From Botryococcus braunii (taxonomy: Eukaryota; Chlorophyta; Trebouxiophyceae): DNA of 64,000 nucleotides. The stretch spans positions 495,212 to 559,211 of the forward strand of contig KV908378.1 of the NCBI GenBank assembly GCA_002005505.1, given 5' to 3'. This document shows positions 47,057 through 64,000 of this stretch, in pieces. Position numbers and translations under genes: made by a program. Each line of letters starts with the position of its first letter. Position 1 is the first letter of the stretch. Below the pieces are notes generated by a model. That model did not search any database. It saw nothing but the letters and a program-made list of their open reading frames with translations, and was not told the origin of the DNA.

Positions 47057-47553
47057 CTTTGCGCAAAAGTGGTTGGTTGGAAATTGTAACAGGTCAAATT
47101 CCACTGACCTTGAAGCCACATATTAAAGGTTCTGCTGGCCACAGTATTACTATGACAATTACTCCCTAGGGTTTTGTACAGGGCCTTCCATTGGCTTGAA
47201 CATGCTTTCAGCCAGATTTTGTGACTCTCCTTACTCGCTGGATCCCATAAGCTGATCAGAGTACCATGGTGGTCTGTCCATCCCAACGGTCATATATTGC
47301 CTTGATAAGAACGGCTTCCAGGTAATTGTCATGTCTTCCCATAGGATCAGGACTAACTGCCCTCGTTTCACTACATAGGGTAGCCGGGAGACCGACAGCC
47401 ACCCCACACACCGAGCATCAAGAGAACCTACCGATGCGTAGAGAACCAGAAGAGCTGCTTACAAACGCACGACTCGCTCGTAACTTTATGCCACTTTTTA
47501 AGAAATCCCAGAAATGTCTCTCAATTTCAAAGAGTTTCGCATCCCTTGAGTGA
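47057..47553 (+). pseudogene. Candidate interrupted gene, right part and possible last exon
   Basis: 47057-47092 continues the frame of 39718-39815 across the empty site and ends before a GT donor. 47379-47553 follows a TAG acceptor (tacatag), starts in the matching phase and reads ...EPEELLTNARLARNFMPLF to a TGA. No known domain. Confidence 0.3.
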
Positions 47554-48939
47554 CACGTTCGCAGAGCAAGGGGTACCCATCCATGCCGGAAATATTTTTA
47601 TTAGATTAATCTAAACAGTGCCATAAGGGTCACAGCAGAAAACACGAGAGTTTAACACGTGCAACACGAAAAGGACATCAGCGAGGGTATTGCATCGATG
47701 CACAAGGCATGGAAGAACTACGGAGGGGAAGGGGACGGAATGGAAAGAGGACGCAAGGAAGAGGAAGAGGAGACACGCAAGAACTTTGTGACAGAGTATA
47801 TGGCTCTGCCATTGCAGACATTCCAACGACTCATCAGAATGACACTCTTCCGCAAGAAAATGAAGACAGTTACATATGAAAAAACGCGTCTAAATAGAGA
47901 AGCCATCCACATCCACATCAAATCAATCACAGGGGACCTGCAAATCAGGCCGACCAATTTGTCCTGTGGTGGACTGAAGAGATCTTTCTTGCTCAACTAG
48001 GAAACTTCAACAAAAAATTGCGAGTTGACCTGCGAAAAATTGCGAACATCACTCCATACGCCTACCACGTCCATCAACAAATAATTCGAGTTATTCCACA
48101 TGCTGGATTCGCATGGCTTACATTGCCAGCTGCACTCGTCCATCTTGGAAGTGAGAAGAAGAGGGCGAACCTTTGCCGGCTCAAAGCAGTAACCAGCAAC
48201 ATCCACCGGGTCTGGCCCACAACTCAACAGGTTGCAACTTCAATTGATTCTTCTCTTGAGGACCATTGCAATCGTACAATGCGTCGAAAATTGTCAGAAC
48301 CTCAGTGAAAATTGCCACCAACCCCCAAGAACACAGAGGATGACATTTCCACCCAACCGAGTCCCGCAGAAGAGAAAACTTATGCGCTTGGTAACTTTGC
48401 TAACTGTACTCGGACAGACATACAAGCATCCCTTGCAACAACAACCATGAGCCCCATGTCAGAAGCCCCCCCGGTTTATTGACTTCCACGACTGGTTTGA
48501 TTATCCTTGAAAGCCCATATGCCAACTTATGATACTAAAGGCTTGCAGCACTATGCCAGCGCTAGCATACCTTCCAAGACAACTAATCAATCAGTACCGG
48601 TACTGAGTGATTGGTACCACTCATGGTACTGATCAGACCACACACATACCTCTGGGATAGGCACCCGCACTTTCTTTCCACACACATGACCATAAATATT
48701 GTACATAAAGACTCCTGCACGCTTTCCCCAGCCACAGCCATCACCACTACTATCAGTCTCTCTTGTCGAGACAACATGAATTCTGAAATTCGCTAACAGA
48801 AAAACAGGGACCACTTAAACCTAAGACCTGGATTTACAATCTTCGCCCTCGTCAGGAAGGTCTGGGAGCGTCGTTGAATGCCAACTCAATTAGAGTGCAG
48901 TTTCTGCATTCAATAAATGTACTTCATCCTCTGCATCCA
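47554..48939. other. Intergenic, unassigned open frames
   Basis: Downstream of ABCC on the minus strand and of the candidate interrupted gene on the plus strand. Plus-strand frames at 47659-48000 and 48018-48308 (IANITPYAYHVHQQIIRVIP...) are somewhat protein-like but match nothing I know. 'aatcagtaccggtactgagtgattggtacc...gtactga' near 48590-48636 contains short palindromes. Confidence 0.35.
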
Positions 48940-62608
<13,669 letters not shown>

Positions 62609-63300
62609 GTTGCAGCCCCTAACTCAGTGAGAGATCACCAAAACCGACAACAAGGACGAAAATACCAACGAGGCCGGCATCTTAGGCGCAGCAAAAGCTT
62701 ATTTTCCCCCACAGAAATTGCTTGAAAAGGTCTACCCTGACTAATCACCGCAGGCGTCATGCCAGTGGCAACGAAAGGCAACGGTTTCGGTGGTATGTGA
62801 GATTGACTCACCACGAACAAGCTAAAACTCCAGCAAACAACAGCCCTAGGGGCCACATACGAATCGGTTCTGCTTAACAGATTACGGGTCCCACTAGGTG
62901 GAGCAGGGCTAATCCCTTTTCCTCACGTAAGAGATCAGCCGTACCGACTTGAACCAAATTTTTCTGCCGCAGCATGATGCAGCACGGACGCAGCACGTTG
63001 CCACCGTGTACGGTACGACTCCACCGCACCATGGCATGCTCTAGAGGTATTGCAATTAAAGGCATGTTTTTCCAAAATAAGCTTCTAGATGAAGTGTGAG
63101 TTTCGTCTCTAACCGTTATAGCTTCCCCCTATCGTTCTTGGGGGGGACGGAAGATTTTTCTGAGTCATTAGGGGGCTCTTCTTCGAAGAACAAAGGGGAA
63201 CGTATTAAACCTTGTGCAGTGTATGTCATGCGTGCGTTGCGCAATCAGCATGACCGTGGGGCAAGGGCTGAAAATATAACAAGGCATAGTATTTATAAGG
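62609..63300. other. ABCC upstream region, no gene seen
   Basis: Presumed ABCC promoter and 5' untranslated region on the minus strand. No TATA box or other clear element. Confidence 0.4.
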
Positions 63301-63573
63301 GACGCGCGCGGGGGGGGGTGGGGAGAGCGCACGAGAGAGAGGGGGGGGTGGGGAGAGGGGGGAGAGAGGGAGAGGGAGAGAGGGGGAAGGGAGGGGGCAG
63401 AGACGGAGAGAGGTCATACGTGAGACGGAGAGGTAGAGAGAAGGGGGAGAGGGAGCGAGGAGGGAGGAACAGAGAAGGGGGGAAGAGAGTGAGAGAGGGG
63501 GGGAGAGAGGACGGGGAGAGAGAGGGGGGGGAGAGAGGGGGGTAGGGAGGGAAGGAGGGAGAGGGAGAGGGGT

Positions 63574-63633
<60 letters not shown>

Positions 63634-63667
63634 AGAGAAGGAGGAGGAGAGGGAGGAGGGAGGGAGG

Positions 63668-63736
<69 letters not shown>

Positions 63737-63738
63737 AG

Positions 63739-63825
<87 letters not shown>

Positions 63826-63904
63826 GAGGGAGCGGGAGAGGGAGAGAGAGAGAGAGAGAAGAGAGAGAGAGAAGGGGGAGGGAGCGGGAGAGGAGAGAGA
63901 GAGA

Positions 63905-63998
<94 letters not shown>

Positions 63999-64000
63999 AG
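63301..64000. repeat. Purine-rich (GA)n/(GGGA)n tract
   Basis: About 700 bp of GA repeats and G-runs with very few pyrimidines on the plus strand after 63430, reaching the window edge. Open frames encode only Arg/Glu/Gly runs. Confidence 0.95.

Overview
The window is eukaryotic nuclear DNA, most likely from a flagellated green alga. Evidence for this: genes are split by many short GT-AG introns; two products look chloroplast-targeted (a thioredoxin and a PAM68-type photosystem II assembly factor); one gene encodes the basal-body/flagellar protein SSNA1/DIP13; and an intact Ty1/copia element and a chromodomain Ty3/gypsy element are present. Very long dinucleotide repeats are everywhere. A Cymbomonas/Pyramimonas-like prasinophyte would fit, but that is a guess; no rRNA or plastid marker is present to decide it.

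Layout. 1-1900: (CT)n and (GT)n repeats with a tandemly repeated unit. 3155-5144 (minus): thioredoxin gene, 5' end unresolved, with two further candidate exons up to 6414. 6980-20172 (plus): a complete 15-exon ATM1/ABCB7-type half ABC transporter (720 codons), many of its introns filled with (CA/GT)n. 21368-27679 (plus): a full-length Ty3/gypsy chromovirus with 262-bp LTRs and a TAGAG target duplication, coding capacity damaged. 28430-29562: two MITE-like elements flanking a ~300-bp (AAT)n tract. 31348-32016 (plus): complete SSNA1 gene (105 aa). 37997-38744 (plus): PAM68-like gene, first exon incomplete. 39816-47051 (minus): a very young, apparently intact Ty1/copia element with identical 879-bp LTRs, an AAACC target duplication and a tRNA-iMet half-molecule primer site; it appears to have landed inside an open reading frame. 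48940-62608 (minus): a complete 25-exon ABCC (MRP) full transporter (1430 aa). 63300-64000: purine-rich (GA)n.

Functional picture. The host genes are independent housekeeping or organellar genes: mitochondrial export of glutathione-linked sulfur compounds (ATM1), transport of glutathione conjugates or organic anions (ABCC), plastid redox control (thioredoxin), photosystem II assembly (PAM68) and basal-body microtubule organisation (SSNA1). I see no operon-like system. The thioredoxin and ATM1 genes are divergently arranged. All exon structures below were worked out by eye from protein-family similarity, splice consensus and phase agreement; every junction of the ATM1, ABCC and SSNA1 models keeps the frame. 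What makes the window distinctive is its repeat biology: the two contrasting LTR elements, small terminal-inverted-repeat elements, dispersed non-coding repeats, palindromes and extreme microsatellites.
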